The translations under genes were made by a program, and so were the position numbers. From contig NZ_FWDP01000003.1 in the NCBI RefSeq assembly GCF_900169305.1, positions 1 through 64,000 of the forward strand: a stretch of 64,000 nt of DNA. Direction: 5' to 3'. Shown one piece after another: positions 7,501 through 17,855 of this stretch. Position 1 is the first letter of the stretch. Every line of letters begins with the position of its first letter. The notes beneath the pieces were generated by a model. It did not search any database and was not told the DNA's origin. It worked only from the letters and a program-made list of their open reading frames with translations. Origin of the DNA: Marinilactibacillus piezotolerans. Its GTDB lineage: Bacteria > Bacillota > Bacilli > Lactobacillales > Carnobacteriaceae_A.

Positions 7501-8556
7501 TTATTCTCTATCCTTCAATGCCTGCTGCTGTCTAACCTTAAAACGACGCAGTCCCAATTGAATCATTTCCTCAATCAGATCGCCATACGCCAACCCGGTT
7601 TTCTCCCACAATCTCGGATACATACTATAATTCGTAAATCCAGGGAATGTATTGACCTCATTGATAAAAATCTCTTCATTTTCAGTTACGAAAAAGTCTA
7701 CCCGTGTTAATCCATTCCCGTCAATCGCCATAAAGGCTTTAGCTGCATATTCTCTTAACCGTTTTGAAATGTCTTCAGACACATCAGCCGGAATCTGCGG
7801 CACCACTTCATTTGATAAATACTTGGACTCATAATCATAGAATTGCTGTTCTTTGACCAACTCTCCCGGGACAGATGTATTGATATCTTCATTCCCCAGC
7901 ACAGCCACTTCCAGTTCACGTGCTTGGATCCCTTTTTCAATCAAGACTCGACGATCGAATTCAAAAGCTTTATTTACTGCTTCGATCAGCTCTTTTTGTG
8001 TAGTTGCCTGAGAGATACCCACGCTGGAGCCCATATTAGCAGGCTTGACGAACATAGGATACGGCAGCACTTGTTCCGCTTCTTGAACAACTGCTTTTAA
8101 ATCCACTTTCCAGTCTGACTTTTTCACATCTACATAAGGAACGATCGGCAGCCCTGCTTCTTTGAACAATACTTTACTGATAATCTTATCCATTCCCGCT
8201 GCGCTCGCTAATACGCCTGCACCAACGTATGGGATATCCAGCACTTCCAGCAGCCCTTGAACCGTTCCATCTTCGCCGTTTGGACCATGCAGGACTGGGA
8301 AAACGATGGTATCTTCTTTTGGCAAGTCAGAGAAATGCAGTTCATTTCCATTATCTTCTAACTTCAACTGCTGAGCATCTGTGACTTGATCAGCATCCGT
8401 AATATCGCTGCCTTTCAGCCACTTGCCTTCTCGCGTAATATACACTGGTGTCACTTGATAATAATTGTAGTAGATTTCTTTTAAAATAGAGTAGGCTGAA
8501 AGAATCGAAATGTCATGTTCAGCACTTTTTCCTCCATAGAGTAAAATGATATTCAT
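7501..8556 (-). CDS. ddl: D-alanine--D-alanine ligase
   Basis: This 351-residue ATP-grasp enzyme joins two D-alanines for peptidoglycan synthesis. It carries LLYGGKSAEHDIS at the N terminus, PVLHGPNGEDG, FVKPANMGSSVGIS, and FINEVNTFPGFT with the metal-binding Glu and Asn. In the omega loop the sequence is DYESKYLSNE with Tyr246; ligases making D-Ala-D-Lac have Phe there, so this looks like a normal vancomycin-sensitive type. ATG at 8556 is chosen over an in-frame upstream ATG at 8619 because AAAGGAG lies seven bases ahead and family members begin with MN(I/K)I. It probably forms an operon with murF. Confidence 0.95.
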   Translation of the reverse strand: MNIILLYGGKSAEHDISILSAYSILKEIYYNYYQVTPVYITREGKWLKGSDITDADQVTDAQQLKLEDNGNELHFSDLPKEDTIVFPVLHGPNGEDGTVQGLLEVLDIPYVGAGVLASAAGMDKIISKVLFKEAGLPIVPYVDVKKSDWKVDLKAVVQEAEQVLPYPMFVKPANMGSSVGISQATTQKELIEAVNKAFEFDRRVLIEKGIQARELEVAVLGNEDINTSVPGELVKEQQFYDYESKYLSNEVVPQIPADVSEDISKRLREYAAKAFMAIDGNGLTRVDFFVTENEEIFINEVNTFPGFTNYSMYPRLWEKTGLAYGDLIEEMIQLGLRRFKVRQQQALKDRE

Positions 8557-8727
8557 CAAAACGCTCCTTTGCCCTATCGCAGTTTTTATCCATTTAATAA
8601 AAGGGGTATATTCGATCATTCTGGTCTGTTGTTACAACGATTATTTTAGCAACAAAACCTAGGTTAAACAACTAAAAGTATGTACAGATCTATAAACCAA
8701 CTTGCCGATCAGCTGTTTTTGGCGTAT

Positions 8728-8757
8728 AAAAAAAGCTCTGGATATCCAGAGCTTTCT
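8728..8757 (-). terminator. rpmE2 terminator
   Basis: A perfect 20-bp palindrome, AGCTCTGGATATCCAGAGCT (8734-8753), with a run of seven T residues after it on the minus strand. Confidence 0.88.
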
Positions 8758-8768
8758 TACAATACTGA

Positions 8769-9023
8769 TTATTCGCTGTCTGCCAAACCGTATTTTTTGT
8801 TGAAACGGTCGATACGTCCATCTGCTTGCGCAAATTTTTGACGACCAGTGTAGAATGGATGAGAATCAGAAGAAATTTCCACACGAATTAGTGGATATTC
8901 ATTTCCGTCTTCCCATTCAACTGTTTCATTTGAAGTTTTAGTAGACCCAGTCAAGAATTTGTATCCTGTAGTTGTGTCCATAAATACGACTTGATTATAT
9001 GTTGGATGGATTTCTTGTTTCAT
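8769..9023 (-). CDS. rpmE2: 50S ribosomal protein L31 type B
   Basis: An 84-residue L31 protein: [16 protein letters not shown] at the N terminus, [13 protein letters not shown] in the middle and [11 protein letters not shown] at the end. It lacks the CxxC zinc ligands of the A type, so it is the zinc-free B type. The internal ATG at 9023 was chosen because AAGGAG precedes it by ten bases and homologues start with MK; a longer in-frame start has no ribosome-binding site. It follows rho, as in many Firmicutes, with a strong terminator behind it. Type B genes are often induced in zinc shortage, but no Zur box could be confirmed. Confidence 0.93.
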   Translation of the reverse strand: MKQEIHPTYNQVVFMDTTTGYKFLTGSTKTSNETVEWEDGNEYPLIRVEISSDSHPFYTGRQKFAQADGRIDRFNKKYGLADSE

Positions 9024-9224
9024 ATTCTTTTCACTCCTTGTGCCATGAAATCTCTGCGATTCCATAGTTGTCTTCTATCATAAAAAGTTGAATCACCATG
9101 TACCGGCTTATCTGCAGGCATGCTTTCCCACTTTTTAAGTTTGTATGCAACATTAGATATCATAGCATGATTGAACCATTCACGCAATGTTTTTTCATGA
9201 TATTTTATGACTTTTTGTGACTGG

Positions 9225-10487
9225 TCAACCTTTCTGCTGCAGGACTTTTTGAACGAACTGTTCGTTTTTCTTATGTCTGCGCAGAGTTTTGATAAACTGG
9301 TCTGTATATTCCAGCGAATCATTTCGCATACCGCGACGCAGTTTGTAGACTGCTTCATACTGTTCTTTTGTTAACAGCATATCTTCTTTTCTTGTGCTGG
9401 AACGTCTGATATCGATTGCCGGGAAAATCCTGCGTTCTGCCAAGTCTCTGGACAGATGCAGCTCCATATTACCAGTCCCTTTGAATTCTTCATAAATCAC
9501 GTCATCCATACGGCTTCCCGTATCCACCAGCGCTGTAGCAACGATCGTCAAGCTTCCGCCTTCCTCTACATTACGCGCTGACCCGAAGAATCGTTTAGGA
9601 CGATACAATGCTGCAGGATCGATTCCGCCGCTCAATGTCCGCCCACTCGGCTGTTCTACCAAGTTATAAGCCCGTGCTAAACGAGTGATGCTATCCATCA
9701 GGATGACCACATCTCGTTTATCTTCCACCAGTCTTCTCGCACGTTCCAGTACTAGCTCGCTGACTTTAACGTGATTCTGCGGCTGCTGGTCAAATGTAGA
9801 ATGGACGACTTCTCCATCAATACTTCTTTCCAGATCTGTCACTTCCTCAGGACGCTCATCAATTAACAGAACGATCAATTCGACCTCTGGATGATTCTGT
9901 TTGATACCATTGGCAATTTCTTTCAAGATCGTCGTTTTACCGACTTTTGGAGGTGCGACGATCAACCCGCGCTGACCAAATCCAATGGGCGCAATCAAGT
10001 CAACCATTCTAGCAGAAAGATCTTTTGCAGAAGATTCCAGCTGGATGCGTTTTTCTGGATATAGTGGTGTTAGGGCCGGGAAATGCGGTCTTTCTCTGGC
10101 TTCTTCCGGATCTTTTCCATTGACTTGGCGGACGTTCATCAGCCCGTAATACCGTTCTCCTGATTTCGGCGGTCTCGCTGTTCCGGTGATTTTATCTCCG
10201 TTACGCAATCCAAAACGGGTCATTTGCGAGGCAGAAATGTAGATATCTTCATTACTGTGTGCGTAGTTGATCGGACGCAGAAAGCCAAAATCCTGATTAT
10301 AGATTTTGTCCAATACGCCGGATACTTGAAAATACCCTTGTTTTTCTTCTTGCACTCGAATCACAGCCAGCGATAATTCTTTTTTATTCATTTGGCTGTA
10401 ATAGGGTATTTTCAAATTTTTTGCCAGTTCATAGATTTCTTTTAAGGTTTTTTTCTGCAGATCGTCAAACGTTAAAAAGTTTGCCAC
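9225..10487 (-). CDS. rho: transcription termination factor Rho
   Basis: A 420-residue hexameric RNA helicase. The N-terminal domain ([20 protein letters not shown]) is followed by the RNA-binding cold-shock-like fold ([16 protein letters not shown]), then the ATPase with [14 protein letters not shown] (Walker A), [14 protein letters not shown], and the Q- and R-loop segments ([17 protein letters not shown]). The start is taken as GTG at 10487 because AGGGG lies six bases upstream; the ATG six codons earlier has no such site. It lies directly after murA, an arrangement conserved in Bacilli. Confidence 0.95.
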   Translation of the reverse strand: MANFLTFDDLQKKTLKEIYELAKNLKIPYYSQMNKKELSLAVIRVQEEKQGYFQVSGVLDKIYNQDFGFLRPINYAHSNEDIYISASQMTRFGLRNGDKITGTARPPKSGERYYGLMNVRQVNGKDPEEARERPHFPALTPLYPEKRIQLESSAKDLSARMVDLIAPIGFGQRGLIVAPPKVGKTTILKEIANGIKQNHPEVELIVLLIDERPEEVTDLERSIDGEVVHSTFDQQPQNHVKVSELVLERARRLVEDKRDVVILMDSITRLARAYNLVEQPSGRTLSGGIDPAALYRPKRFFGSARNVEEGGSLTIVATALVDTGSRMDDVIYEEFKGTGNMELHLSRDLAERRIFPAIDIRRSSTRKEDMLLTKEQYEAVYKLRRGMRNDSLEYTDQFIKTLRRHKKNEQFVQKVLQQKG

Positions 10488-10520
10488 TTTGTTTCCCCTA
10501 TTCATTGGTTTCAGTTCGAT

Positions 10521-11795
10521 TTAATCGGTCTCTTCCGCTTCTTCCATGCGGATATCGGCTCCAAGTGCCGTCATTTTCCCAACAATGTCTGCGTATCCGC
10601 GCAGAATGTTCTCTACGCCAGTGATTTCTGTCTCGCCATTTGCGATCAGACCGGCGATCACTAGACATGCACCTGCACGTAAATCACTTGCCGCAACTTG
10701 TGCGCCATCCAGCTGGTTATTTCCTTCGATCATAATAATATCACTGGTCACTTTTGCTTTTGCACCCATTCGATTTAATTCTGGAATATGTTTAACTCGT
10801 TTAGGATAGATCGTATCAATGATGGTTGAATCTCCGTCAGCCAGCATCAGCAGCGGTGTGAATGGCTGCTGCAAGTCGGTTGCAAACCCTGGATACGGCA
10901 GCGTTTTGACAGAGATCCCTTTCAGCCGGCCGCTCGGTTTCCGGACACGGACTGAGTCTTCGCCGATTTCCATCGGAACACCCATTTCTTCCAGCTTGGC
11001 AATCAGCCCTTCAATATGTTCGACAATGACATTGTTTACCAGCACATCATCTCCAGCCGCTGCAGCCATGATTAAATAGGTTCCGGCCTCAATGCGGTCA
11101 GGAATCACAGTATGACGACAGCCATGCAGTTCTTCGACGCCATCAATACGAATGACATCTGTACCAGCACCGCGGATTTTAGCCCCCATATTATTCAGCA
11201 GGGTTGCAATATCGATAATCTCCGGTTCACGAGCTGCATTTTCAATAACAGTTCTGCCTTTCGCCTTTACTGCTGCCAGCATCACATTGATCGTAGCGCC
11301 AATAGAGACCACATCAAAATAAATACGAGCTGCTTGAAGTCCGGATGGTTCTGTTTTTAAATACATTGCACCTAGTTCATTTTCCACAGAGGCGCCTAAA
11401 GCACGGAATCCTTTTAAATGCTGATCGATCGGACGCGGTCCTAAGAAACATCCACCCGGCAGCCCTACAACACCTTGACCATATTTTGTCAGTAATGCAC
11501 CCATGAAATAATAAGAAGCTCTCAGGCTTTTGATTTTACCGCTCGGCATTGGAATGGAGACCATTTCAGTAGGATCGATCACAAGTGTAGAGCCGTCAAA
11601 AGTCGTTTTTACGTTCATGTCAGCTAGAATTTCGATTAAAGAATGGACATCTTGGATATCCGGTACTCCTTCTAATGTAACAGGAGAATTTGCAAGGATT
11701 GCTGCGGGAATCAAAGCAACGGCACTATTTTTAGCACCTGATATCGTGACTTCACCGGTCAGTCTTTTTCCGCCGTTGATCAGTAGTTTTTTCAT
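10521..11795 (-). CDS. murA: UDP-GlcNAc 1-carboxyvinyltransferase, MurA2/MurZ type
   Basis: The 424-residue enzyme performs the first committed step of peptidoglycan synthesis, joining enolpyruvate to UDP-GlcNAc. [13 protein letters not shown] at the N terminus and [11 protein letters not shown] with catalytic Cys116 are present; Cys here means the enzyme should be sensitive to fosfomycin. The sequence and position before rho fit the second Gram-positive paralogue (B. subtilis MurZ/MurAB). The start is uncertain: ATGs at 11807 and 11795 are two and fourteen bases from AGAGG; 11795 fits homologue N termini better. A second murA probably exists elsewhere in the genome. Confidence 0.92.
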   Translation of the reverse strand: MKKLLINGGKRLTGEVTISGAKNSAVALIPAAILANSPVTLEGVPDIQDVHSLIEILADMNVKTTFDGSTLVIDPTEMVSIPMPSGKIKSLRASYYFMGALLTKYGQGVVGLPGGCFLGPRPIDQHLKGFRALGASVENELGAMYLKTEPSGLQAARIYFDVVSIGATINVMLAAVKAKGRTVIENAAREPEIIDIATLLNNMGAKIRGAGTDVIRIDGVEELHGCRHTVIPDRIEAGTYLIMAAAAGDDVLVNNVIVEHIEGLIAKLEEMGVPMEIGEDSVRVRKPSGRLKGISVKTLPYPGFATDLQQPFTPLLMLADGDSTIIDTIYPKRVKHIPELNRMGAKAKVTSDIIMIEGNNQLDGAQVAASDLRAGACLVIAGLIANGETEITGVENILRGYADIVGKMTALGADIRMEEAEETD

Positions 11796-11873
11796 AACTG
11801 TCTTCATAGCCTCTTTTCAAAAATTTATCGTTCAGTTAAAAGCCTTTATGGTTTAATCAGACGTTCAGCAGAT

Positions 11874-12422
11874 TTATGCCGTTCTCATTAAAACGGATTC
11901 TAGTCGCTGACAGACGATTCCGGCTGCAAACGCCTTGATCATATCGATCGGCAAAAATGTCGTCAGGTTCGTCAGGAAAATGGTCTGCAGGGTAATCGGC
12001 GTCTGTAAATATACGTTCATAATGAAATACTGATAACTGATCCCTACTACATAAAGAACCAGGATACCTATAAACATCGTTGAAATTCTATAAAGACTAG
12101 AAGTTTTATATTGATACAGTTTACCGACGATCAAACTCACAAAAACAGCTCCTATAATATAACCGAAAGCTGGAGATAAAATACTCTGGAAACCGCCTGA
12201 ACCGCCAGCAAACACTGGGAAGCCGATTAAACCTAGTAAAATATAGAGCAGGATCGATAACGTCCCTTTAAATGGACCCATCAATGCGGGAATCAGTAAG
12301 AAAAAGAAAACTTGCAGTGTTATAGGAACGGGGCCGATCGGAATAACGAATACGGACGCAACGGAGAGCATCGAAGTTAATAACGCGATTTGGACGAGAT
12401 CTTTGGTTGATAATCTTTTCAA
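11874..12422 (-). CDS. bioY: biotin transporter BioY
   Basis: A 182-residue membrane protein with about six hydrophobic helices and the BioY hallmarks IGPVPITLQVFFFLL, GLIGFPVFAGGSGG and SPAFGYIIGA. BioY is the substrate-binding S component of the biotin ECF transporter and works with a shared EcfAA'T module not in this window. TTG at 12422 was chosen because AAAGGGG lies six bases before it; the upstream in-frame ATG at 12446 lacks a site. A consensus promoter lies about 42 bp upstream. Insertion of bioY between fbaA and murA interrupts the usual Firmicutes order. Confidence 0.9.
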   Translation of the reverse strand: MKRLSTKDLVQIALLTSMLSVASVFVIPIGPVPITLQVFFFLLIPALMGPFKGTLSILLYILLGLIGFPVFAGGSGGFQSILSPAFGYIIGAVFVSLIVGKLYQYKTSSLYRISTMFIGILVLYVVGISYQYFIMNVYLQTPITLQTIFLTNLTTFLPIDMIKAFAAGIVCQRLESVLMRTA

Positions 12423-12463
12423 AGGAATCCCCTTTACTTTATTCATAGTTTTAAACACACATA

Positions 12464-12492
12464 AGTATAAACAATCCAACGATAGAATACAA
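12464..12492 (-). promoter_or_regulatory. bioY promoter
   Basis: Minus strand TTGTAT (12487-12492), a 17-bp spacer and TATACT (12464-12469). It gives a leader of about 35 nt. No convincing BirA operator was recognised across it. Confidence 0.68.
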
Positions 12493-12542
12493 TATTTTAA
12501 GAGAGAATGATAGCCCGCTGACATCTCTTCTACATCTGTATG

Positions 12543-12579
12543 TAAAAAAGACGCCCGGAATAATCCAGACGTCTTTTTT
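12543..12579 (-). terminator. fbaA terminator
   Basis: AAAAAAGACGTCTGG pairs imperfectly with TCCGGGCGTCTTTTTT on the minus strand just after fbaA; T-runs on both sides make it potentially bidirectional. Confidence 0.82.
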
Positions 12580-12594
12580 TAGGTTTTAGACTGA

Positions 12595-13452
12595 TTAAGC
12601 TTGGTTTGAAGAACCGAATTCTTGCATTTTAGCTTTAGTTGTAGCAATGATGTTTTCTTTACCAGGTCCGATAACTTTACGAGGATCGTAAACTTTTTCG
12701 TCATTAGCAAGAACGTCACGCGTACGTTTAGTCCAAACTTGTTGTAATTCAGTATTTACGTTGATTTTAGTGTGTCCGTACTCGATTGCTTGTTTGATTT
12801 GGTGAGTTGGAATACCAGAACCACCGTGTAATACTAAAGGTGCGCCAGTTAGTTCAGAAATTTCTTTCATTTCGTCGAATCCAAGTTTTGGTTCGCCAAC
12901 GTAGTCTCCGTGAACAGATCCAAGAGCAGCAGCTAAAGCGTCGATTTTAGCTTCAGTTACCATACGTTTACATTCTTGAGCGTCTGCATAGTTCACGTTA
13001 CCGATAACGCCGTCTTCGTTTCCGCCTACAGATCCAACTTCCGCTTCAACAGAAGCACCTTTTGAATGAGCATATTCTACAACTTTTTTAGTTGCTTCAA
13101 TATTTTCATCAATCGGGAATTTAGAGTTGTCGATCATTACTGAAGAAAATCCGGCATCGATCGCAGCCGTACATGTTTCTAATGAAGAACCGTGGTCCAA
13201 GTGTACCGCTACTGGTACAGTGATATCCATAGTTTCCATCAAAGCGTTAACCATAGCTGTAACAACTTTGAATCCGCCCATGTATTTTGCTGCTCCTTCA
13301 GAAACACCCAGGATTACTGGAGATTTTTCTTCTTGAGCTGCTTGTAGAATAGCTTGAGTCCATTCTAAGTTGTTGATGTTGAATTGTCCTACGGCATATT
13401 TGCCTTCTAGAGCTTTGTTCAACATCTCTGTCATACTTACTAAACGAGTCAT
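12595..13452 (-). CDS. fbaA: class II fructose-bisphosphate aldolase
   Basis: A 285-residue zinc-dependent aldolase that splits fructose 1,6-bisphosphate into dihydroxyacetone phosphate and glyceraldehyde 3-phosphate in glycolysis. [10 protein letters not shown] (His84, Asp86 region) binds the metal; [13 protein letters not shown] and [10 protein letters not shown] are the other family signatures, and NINTEL-like INVNTELQ binds phosphate. ATG at 13452 has AAGGAGG ten bases ahead. Codons are the highly biased set of abundant proteins. It follows pyrG with about 190 bp in between and has a strong terminator. Confidence 0.96.
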   Translation of the reverse strand: MTRLVSMTEMLNKALEGKYAVGQFNINNLEWTQAILQAAQEEKSPVILGVSEGAAKYMGGFKVVTAMVNALMETMDITVPVAVHLDHGSSLETCTAAIDAGFSSVMIDNSKFPIDENIEATKKVVEYAHSKGASVEAEVGSVGGNEDGVIGNVNYADAQECKRMVTEAKIDALAAALGSVHGDYVGEPKLGFDEMKEISELTGAPLVLHGGSGIPTHQIKQAIEYGHTKINVNTELQQVWTKRTRDVLANDEKVYDPRKVIGPGKENIIATTKAKMQEFGSSNQA

Positions 13453-13638
13453 GTAATAAGTTCCTCCTTAAAATTTTGCGCACTTTTAAACCGAGGCTTG
13501 ACTTTCGGTTTCTTTATCATTATAAACAAAATTCACAAATAAAACTAGTCAAATCTGCATAATTAAACGGAATTCAATTATCCATTATCTTCTTCTAATT
13601 TTATGAGAGAATTTGCCACTTTCTCATAGAGCTGCCGA

Positions 13639-15249
13639 TTACTGCTCAAGCTGGCTGTTTAACGACTTTTCAACGAACGCCGCAAATAATGGTTGAGGAC
13701 GATCAGGTCTTGATATAAACTCAGGATGGAACTGGCATCCTACAAAGAATGGGTGATCAGAAACTTCAACAATCTCAACGAGACGATTATCCGGAGATAC
13801 ACCTGAGAAGACTAGTCCACTATTTTCCAGAATCTCACGGTATTCATTGTTAAACTCATAACGGTGTCTGTGACGCTCTTGAACGACTTCTTGATTACCA
13901 TAAGCCGCTGCTGTAACCGTCCCTTTTTCCAATTTACAAGGATATAGACCCAGTCTTAGCGTTCCGCCCATTTCAACCACATCTTTTTGGTCGGGCATTA
14001 AGTCAATGATGTTGTGTTCGATGTCCGGATCAACTTCCGCTGTTCCTGCACCTGCAATTTTCGCTACATTACGCGCATATTCAATAGTTGCCAGCTGCAT
14101 GCCTAAGCAGATACCGAAATACGGCACTTTATTTTCACGAGCATACTGGATCGCCAATAGTTTTCCTTCAAGCCCTCTAGATCCGAATCCGCCTGGAACC
14201 AGAATCCCATCGACATCCTTAAGCTGGCTGACCAGTTCTGAAGGTTCCAGTTTTTCTGCATTGATCCACTTGATGTCGATATCAGAGTCGACTGCATATC
14301 CAGCATGTTTCAATGCCTCTACTACAGAAAGATACGCATCGGGTAATTCAACATACTTCCCGACAATGGCAATGCGTGTCATGTGTTTCAAGTTCTGAAC
14401 TTTTTCTTCCAGTTCTTTCCACTCTGTCATATCCGCTTCTGGAACATCTAGTTTCAAATGATCCACAACGATCTGATCCATATGCTGTTTCTGCAAGTTC
14501 AAAGGAATGGTATAGAGTGTATCTACATCCCTTGATTCAATAACGGCTTTTGAATCTACATCAGTAAATAACGCCAATTTGTCTTTTGTATGCTGGTCTA
14601 ACGGATATTCCGTTCTTACAATCAGCAGGTTAGGCTGAATTCCTAGACTGCGCAATTCTTTTACACTGTGCTGAGTCGGTTTTGTTTTCATTTCTCCCGC
14701 TGCTTTCAGGTAAGGAATCAGCGTCGTATGGATATACATAACGTTATCAGATCCAACTTCGCTTTTCATTTGACGAAGCGCTTCAAGGAATGGCAAAGAT
14801 TCAATATCTCCAACCGTTCCGCCGACTTCTGTAATAATAATATCAGAGTCTGTGGTTTGTGCAGCTCGCATGATTTTCTGCTTGATTTCATTGGTAATAT
14901 GAGGAATGACTTGAACGGTAGCGCCCAGATAGTCTCCTCGGCGTTCCTTGTTCAAGACTTCTGAATAAACTTTTCCCGTTGTTACGTTTGAATACTGATT
15001 CAAATTGATGTCGATGAATCGTTCGTAGTGTCCCAAGTCCAGATCGGTCTCTGCTCCATCATCTGTTACAAATACTTCTCCGTGCTGATAAGGACTCATT
15101 GTTCCCGGATCCACATTGATATATGGATCAAATTTCTGGATTGTCACTTTCAAGCCGCGGTTTTTCAGTAAACGACCTAGGGAAGCTGCTGCGATTCCTT
15201 TTCCGATCGACGATACTACGCCGCCTGTTACAAAGATATATTTTGTCAT
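13639..15249 (-). CDS. pyrG: CTP synthase
   Basis: The 536-residue enzyme converts UTP to CTP with glutamine. The N-terminal synthetase domain begins [17 protein letters not shown] and holds [15 protein letters not shown]; the C-terminal class I amidotransferase has [17 protein letters not shown] (nucleophile Cys) and GCQFHPEF (His, Glu). AGGAGG precedes the ATG. The 245-nt leader carries a GGGC transcription start and a terminator with a C/U-rich 5' arm, the setup of CTP-dependent attenuation of pyrG known in B. subtilis. It lies between rpoE and fbaA as in other Firmicutes. Confidence 0.97.
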   Translation of the reverse strand: MTKYIFVTGGVVSSIGKGIAAASLGRLLKNRGLKVTIQKFDPYINVDPGTMSPYQHGEVFVTDDGAETDLDLGHYERFIDINLNQYSNVTTGKVYSEVLNKERRGDYLGATVQVIPHITNEIKQKIMRAAQTTDSDIIITEVGGTVGDIESLPFLEALRQMKSEVGSDNVMYIHTTLIPYLKAAGEMKTKPTQHSVKELRSLGIQPNLLIVRTEYPLDQHTKDKLALFTDVDSKAVIESRDVDTLYTIPLNLQKQHMDQIVVDHLKLDVPEADMTEWKELEEKVQNLKHMTRIAIVGKYVELPDAYLSVVEALKHAGYAVDSDIDIKWINAEKLEPSELVSQLKDVDGILVPGGFGSRGLEGKLLAIQYARENKVPYFGICLGMQLATIEYARNVAKIAGAGTAEVDPDIEHNIIDLMPDQKDVVEMGGTLRLGLYPCKLEKGTVTAAAYGNQEVVQERHRHRYEFNNEYREILENSGLVFSGVSPDNRLVEIVEVSDHPFFVGCQFHPEFISRPDRPQPLFAAFVEKSLNSQLEQ

Positions 15250-15372
15250 TTGTATTCCTCCTGATAGATTGATGTTGGGAAAGTTCAGTGCAGGTACTGC
15301 ACCTAGAGTATATAGAGACTCTGATTACTGTTCTCTATTCTTTTTCAAGTGTTTCTCCAGGTGCTTGGCTTC

Positions 15373-15417
15373 TAAAAAAGAGAAAGCTCCCTATTCTATT
15401 ATAGAATAGGGAGCTTT
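15373..15417 (-). terminator. pyrG leader attenuator
   Basis: Minus-strand AAAGCTCCCTATTCTA pairs with TAGAATAGGGAGCTTT (15383-15417), followed by CTCTTTTTT. The 5' arm contains GCUCCCU, which added G residues at the transcript start could pair with. It lies about 77 nt downstream of the GGGC start and 120 nt before the pyrG ATG. Confidence 0.85.
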
Positions 15418-15490
15418 ATATATAGTGTTCCGCTCTGCCCCTTTGAGTTCAGCTGTTTTTTATAAAAAGTACAGCTCAGCCTCTTAGGGT

Positions 15491-15530
15491 GCCCAATAAA
15501 TATAATAACCACTTCACTAAGCTTCGTCAA
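15491..15530 (-). promoter_or_regulatory. pyrG promoter with GGGC initiation site
   Basis: Minus strand TTGACG (15525-15530), a 17-bp spacer, TATTAT (15502-15507), seven bases, then GGGC (15494-15491). In B. subtilis pyrG, low CTP causes repeated G addition at the same GGGC start; the match of start and attenuator supports the same control here (established mechanism, inferred by similarity). Confidence 0.82.
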
Positions 15531-15581
15531 GGTTTATTTTCAATTGAGCTGTCATCTATCAGAGCTTGCTGTTCAAGAAGA

Positions 15582-16163
15582 TTACTCGTCTTCTTCGTCA
15601 TCTTCCAATACGTCTTCATCGTCTACAACGGTAAGTCCAGCAATATTTTCATCTTCATCGTCGTCACCCAGGTCATCCAGATCCTCTTTATAATCGCCTA
15701 GATCTTCCTCATCTTCATCATCGACCATAACACCGTGCTCATCAACATCAACACGCGCACCGTATTCAATCCCGTCGTCTTCATCTTCTTCTTCGTCTTC
15801 TGCATCATCGAAGTCTTCAACGTCTACTTCGTCAAAACCTTGACGATTTCTAGGGCGCGGTCTTTCATCTTCTGCATCGTTATCGTGCGTGATTTCTTCA
15901 TCGATCGAATCGACTGGATACCATCCGCGAAGTCCCCAGCGGTTAGATCCTAAGGAAATAAAGCGGCCGTCAATGTTCAAATCTGTATAAAATTGAACCA
16001 TTTGTGCCTCTAGTTCTTCGTCACTCAACTCTAAATATTCCGCTACTTGTACAAGCAAGTCATTATAATTTGTAACTTCGCCTGTATTTTCTAAAATAGC
16101 GTGTGCTACGTCTACCATTGCAAGTTCTTTTTTCGATTGATCTTCGAATTGTTTCAATTCCAA
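15582..16163 (-). CDS. rpoE: DNA-directed RNA polymerase delta subunit
   Basis: A 193-residue protein with the HARE-HTH domain in the first 90 residues (VAHAILENTGEV, QFYTDLNIDGRFISLG, RWGLRGWYP), then a disordered tail that is almost entirely Asp and Glu. Delta is Gram-positive specific; it displaces RNA polymerase from nucleic acids and speeds recycling. The start is set at a TTG at 16163 (MELKQFED), eleven bases after AAAGG and matching homologues; a GTG nine bases earlier has too short a spacing. It is followed by pyrG. Confidence 0.92.
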   Translation of the reverse strand: MELKQFEDQSKKELAMVDVAHAILENTGEVTNYNDLLVQVAEYLELSDEELEAQMVQFYTDLNIDGRFISLGSNRWGLRGWYPVDSIDEEITHDNDAEDERPRPRNRQGFDEVDVEDFDDAEDEEEDEDDGIEYGARVDVDEHGVMVDDEDEEDLGDYKEDLDDLGDDDEDENIAGLTVVDDEDVLEDDEEDE

Positions 16164-16293
16164 ATCCCACACGACCTTTCTTGTCTTCTCTATATATTGT
16201 TTATGATCATTCGGCCGTCATCTATTTTGGATGACGAATGCAGTTGACTAATTGTCAATTACTTGCTGACCGTCTAGTTACGGCATCCAATTT

Positions 16294-16322
16294 ATACTAC
16301 CTTATCACGTAGTAAAACGCAA
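16294..16322 (-). promoter_or_regulatory. rpoE promoter
   Basis: Minus strand TTGCGT (16317-16322), a 17-bp spacer and TAGTAT (16294-16299). The -35 box and spacer lie inside the last codons of the upstream DUF1934 gene. Confidence 0.55.
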
Positions 16323-16748
16323 TCTTATTTGATAAGAACCTAGCAGTTCTTCATCGAAATATAATTCATAATTCACAGAAACTCTTCCTGCAAACGGACG
16401 GTCATAGTAGCTGATCTTCAAGTCTTCTGTTTCAATCCGGATCGGCATGATTCCCGCAGGTGTTTTGTACTGGGTTTCCGTCTTTTCTTCACTGTTGAAT
16501 GTTAACCTTGTCAGGAACTCTCCTCTTCTGATCAAGTTGACCGTTCCATTCGGATTGATTTTAACCGTGACCGGTACATCCGGCTCTCCAGGATGTTTTT
16601 CTTCATAACGAATGTAATAACTGTTATTCATATATACAATACGGCCTTTTTCTTCAAATTTATGATGATGGGTTTCTCCATTTTGTACAAACGAAGAATT
16701 CATCACAATTTCTGCCGGCATTCCATTTGTTAATTCTTTTGAGGGCAC
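16305..16748 (-). CDS. DUF1934 family protein, YwiB-like
   Basis: A 147-residue protein made of alternating beta strands, the expected calycin-like barrel of DUF1934 (YwiB in Bacillus). Recognisable pieces are YIRYEEK, NPNGTVNLIRRGEF and the closing FDEELLGSYQIRLRF. Its molecular function is not known; members usually sit next to rpoE or argS in Firmicutes, as here just upstream of rpoE. Translation starts at GTG 16748, eight bases after AAAGGAG. No signal peptide or membrane helix. Confidence 0.75.
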   Translation of the reverse strand: MPSKELTNGMPAEIVMNSSFVQNGETHHHKFEEKGRIVYMNNSYYIRYEEKHPGEPDVPVTVKINPNGTVNLIRRGEFLTRLTFNSEEKTETQYKTPAGIMPIRIETEDLKISYYDRPFAGRVSVNYELYFDEELLGSYQIRLRFTT

Positions 16749-16945
16749 AGTTGAATCTCCTTTCTGTATTTCCGGTTATCTGCACTTCACATACGTGATT
16801 CTACAGGTCTTAGTTTATCATAAAATGATAGGGACGTCTCATACTTCCTTTTTATAATGGATGATAGGCAAAAAATCCTATCTTTGTTATACTGAAGATA
16901 AGCACTTTTGCTGAACAAATTGAATATGATGAAAGAAGACTCAAC

Positions 16946-17782
16946 ATGACTGTATTAAATAACCATTCGGTTCCGGTACATCTGCCTTATTTACTGTATG
17001 ATTCGGACTCCGTGCCGTATCCTTATACACCTTCAGCACCATTTGCTCTAACAGACGCATTTATTGAATACGCCGGTAAAACCAGCCAAGGTATTCTCCA
17101 CTTCTGGAAAACAGATCCGCTGGTTATACTGGGGATGATGGACACTAAACTTCCCGCTTTCGACTCAGCACTATCTGTCATCAGACAGTCCGATTATGCA
17201 TTAGTGGTTCGCAATTCGGGGGGATTAGCTGTAGTCAGTGACCCGGGAATTTTGAATGTCTCCTTGATTTTCCCTGAAGAAGAACAGCGCATGACCATCA
17301 ACGAAGGATACCAGCGAATGCATGCACTGATTGCTGAATCATTTCAAGAGTATGGTAAAACGATCGATGCAGTTGAGATCCCTGATTCTTATTGTCCCGG
17401 TGATTATGATTTGAGTATCGACGGAAAAAAAATCGCGGGTATTTCTCAGCGCCGGATCAAAGGCGGGATTGCCATTATGATTTATTTGAGTGTAAGCGGC
17501 AACCAGCTGGAACGCGGACAACTGATTCAAGATTTCTATCAAAAAGGCGATGCGCATGAACAAGACAGATGGCATTTTCCTGATGTTCGCCCCTCTTCCA
17601 TGACCACTTTAGAAGCTGCATTCGAAACCTCTTTATCTGTTAGACAGGTTAAATACAAGCTTGAACAAACACTTAGAAACTGGGGAGCTGAACTTACAAC
17701 AGGTACCTACTCAGAAGACATTCATATGGCCTATCAAGCTGGTATGAAAAAAATGAAAAAACGAAATGAAAAACTACTTTAA
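16946..17782 (+). CDS. lipL: octanoyl-[GcvH]:protein N-octanoyltransferase LipL
   Basis: A 278-residue biotin/lipoate ligase-fold protein. RNSGGLAVVSDPGILNVSL and DGKKIAGISQRR are lipoate-transfer signatures, and Cys150 in DSYCPGDYDLS coincides with the catalytic cysteine of B. subtilis LipL. LipL moves octanoyl or lipoyl groups from GcvH to the E2 subunits of 2-oxoacid dehydrogenases. The ribosome-binding site is weak (AAAGAAG). The next gene is an HD phosphohydrolase, an arrangement also seen around ywfL/ywfO in Bacillus. GcvH and LipA are not in the window. Confidence 0.85.
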   Translation: MTVLNNHSVPVHLPYLLYDSDSVPYPYTPSAPFALTDAFIEYAGKTSQGILHFWKTDPLVILGMMDTKLPAFDSALSVIRQSDYALVVRNSGGLAVVSDPGILNVSLIFPEEEQRMTINEGYQRMHALIAESFQEYGKTIDAVEIPDSYCPGDYDLSIDGKKIAGISQRRIKGGIAIMIYLSVSGNQLERGQLIQDFYQKGDAHEQDRWHFPDVRPSSMTTLEAAFETSLSVRQVKYKLEQTLRNWGAELTTGTYSEDIHMAYQAGMKKMKKRNEKLL

Positions 17783-17855
17783 AGTGGATACTCTTCACGC
17801 TTTCTGGCACTATTTACGACCTGAAAACTTGAGAAGAGCATCTTCTAAAAACTGA

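Noticed and set aside
8769-9065. 98-residue version of L31
   Set aside because: The first 14 residues have no ribosome site and do not match L31; the internal ATG does.
12430-12500. BirA operator before bioY
   Set aside because: TTGTTTA is present near the -10 box, but the inverted second half (TAAACAA at the right distance) is not.
16217-16260. CGTCATC/GATGACG hairpin and TTGACTAATTGTCAA palindrome near the rpoE promoter
   Set aside because: Both are real but short, lack a T-run and have no evident role.
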